From Bacillus nitratireducens (GTDB taxonomy: Bacteria; Bacillota; Bacilli; Bacillales; Bacillaceae_G): a stretch of DNA of 58,393 bases. How positions within the stretch are numbered: position 1 is the stretch's first letter; every line of letters starts with the position of its first letter. Where the stretch lies: positions 1 through 58,393 of the forward strand of contig NZ_MAOC01000002.1 in assembly GCF_001884135.1 (NCBI RefSeq), written 5' to 3'. Position numbers and translations under genes: made by a program. Shown here piece after piece: positions 58,334 to 58,393 of the stretch. The notes beneath the pieces are model-generated. The model saw nothing but the letters and a program-made list of their open reading frames with translations. It was not told the origin of the DNA and did not search any database.

Positions 58334-58393
58334 GCTTGGCGACGTCCTACTCTCACAGGGACAAGGTCCCAACTACCATCGGCGCTAGAGAGC
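58334..58393 (-). rRNA. rrf: 5S ribosomal RNA, 3' part (partial)
   Basis: The last 60 bases of a 5S rRNA are present on the minus strand, ending in GTAGGACGTCGCCAAGC; the 5' half lies beyond the right edge. The sequence includes GCGCCGATGGTAG and GAGAGTAGGACGTC, family-typical blocks. This is the last gene of an upstream rRNA operon in the same direction as the ribosomal protein genes. Confidence 0.95.

Overview
The window reads as chromosomal DNA of a low-GC Gram-positive, endospore-forming Bacillus. Protein sequences, gene order and the rRNA leader all look like the Bacillus cereus group; this assignment is from memory of these families, not from a search. The window is the ribosomal-protein and RNA-polymerase superregion near the replication origin. 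It is flanked by two rRNA operons in the same orientation: the 3' end of a 5S gene enters at the right edge, and the promoters and leader of another operon run off the left edge. Almost everything is transcribed right to left (minus strand). Only pdaB and gerD are on the plus strand.

From right to left in transcription order the layout is as follows. (1) 5S rRNA 3' end and terminator. (2) The CtsR-controlled protein quality-control operon ctsR-mcsA-mcsB-clpC, then radA, disA and the PIN/TRAM gene yacL. (3) Isoprenoid genes ispD and ispF and the tRNA synthetase gltX. (4) A cysteine T-box controlling cysE-cysS, followed by mrnC, rlmB and rae1. (5) sigH with its own promoter. (6) rpmG, secE, nusG, then rplK, rplA and rplJ-rplL with an L10 leader. 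(7) A methyltransferase gene, rpoB, rpoC, rplGB, rpsL, rpsG, fusA and tuf. (8) The S10-spc-alpha superoperon, rpsJ to rplQ, including secY, adk, map, infA, rpoA and the small rpmJ. (9) The ECF transporter module ecfA1-ecfA2-ecfT, then truA. (10) rplM-rpsI with its own promoter and L13 leader. (11) A sporulation and germination cluster: ybaK, cwlD, salA, gerD, kbaA, pdaB. (12) One small uncharacterised ORF and the rRNA promoters P1 and P2.

The genes supply most of the translation and transcription machinery, its export (SecY/SecE) and elongation (NusG, EF-G, EF-Tu) partners, and stress and sporulation regulators. All genes look intact. I see no insertion sequence, prophage, CRISPR array, toxin-antitoxin pair or other accessory system, and no credible undescribed multi-gene system. 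What merits attention lies in the RNA leaders and intergenic hairpins. The main cases are a probable attenuator in front of nusG, unexplained hairpins ahead of rpoA, rpoB, rpsL and rpsS, and repeated placement of promoters across the stop codon of the preceding gene.
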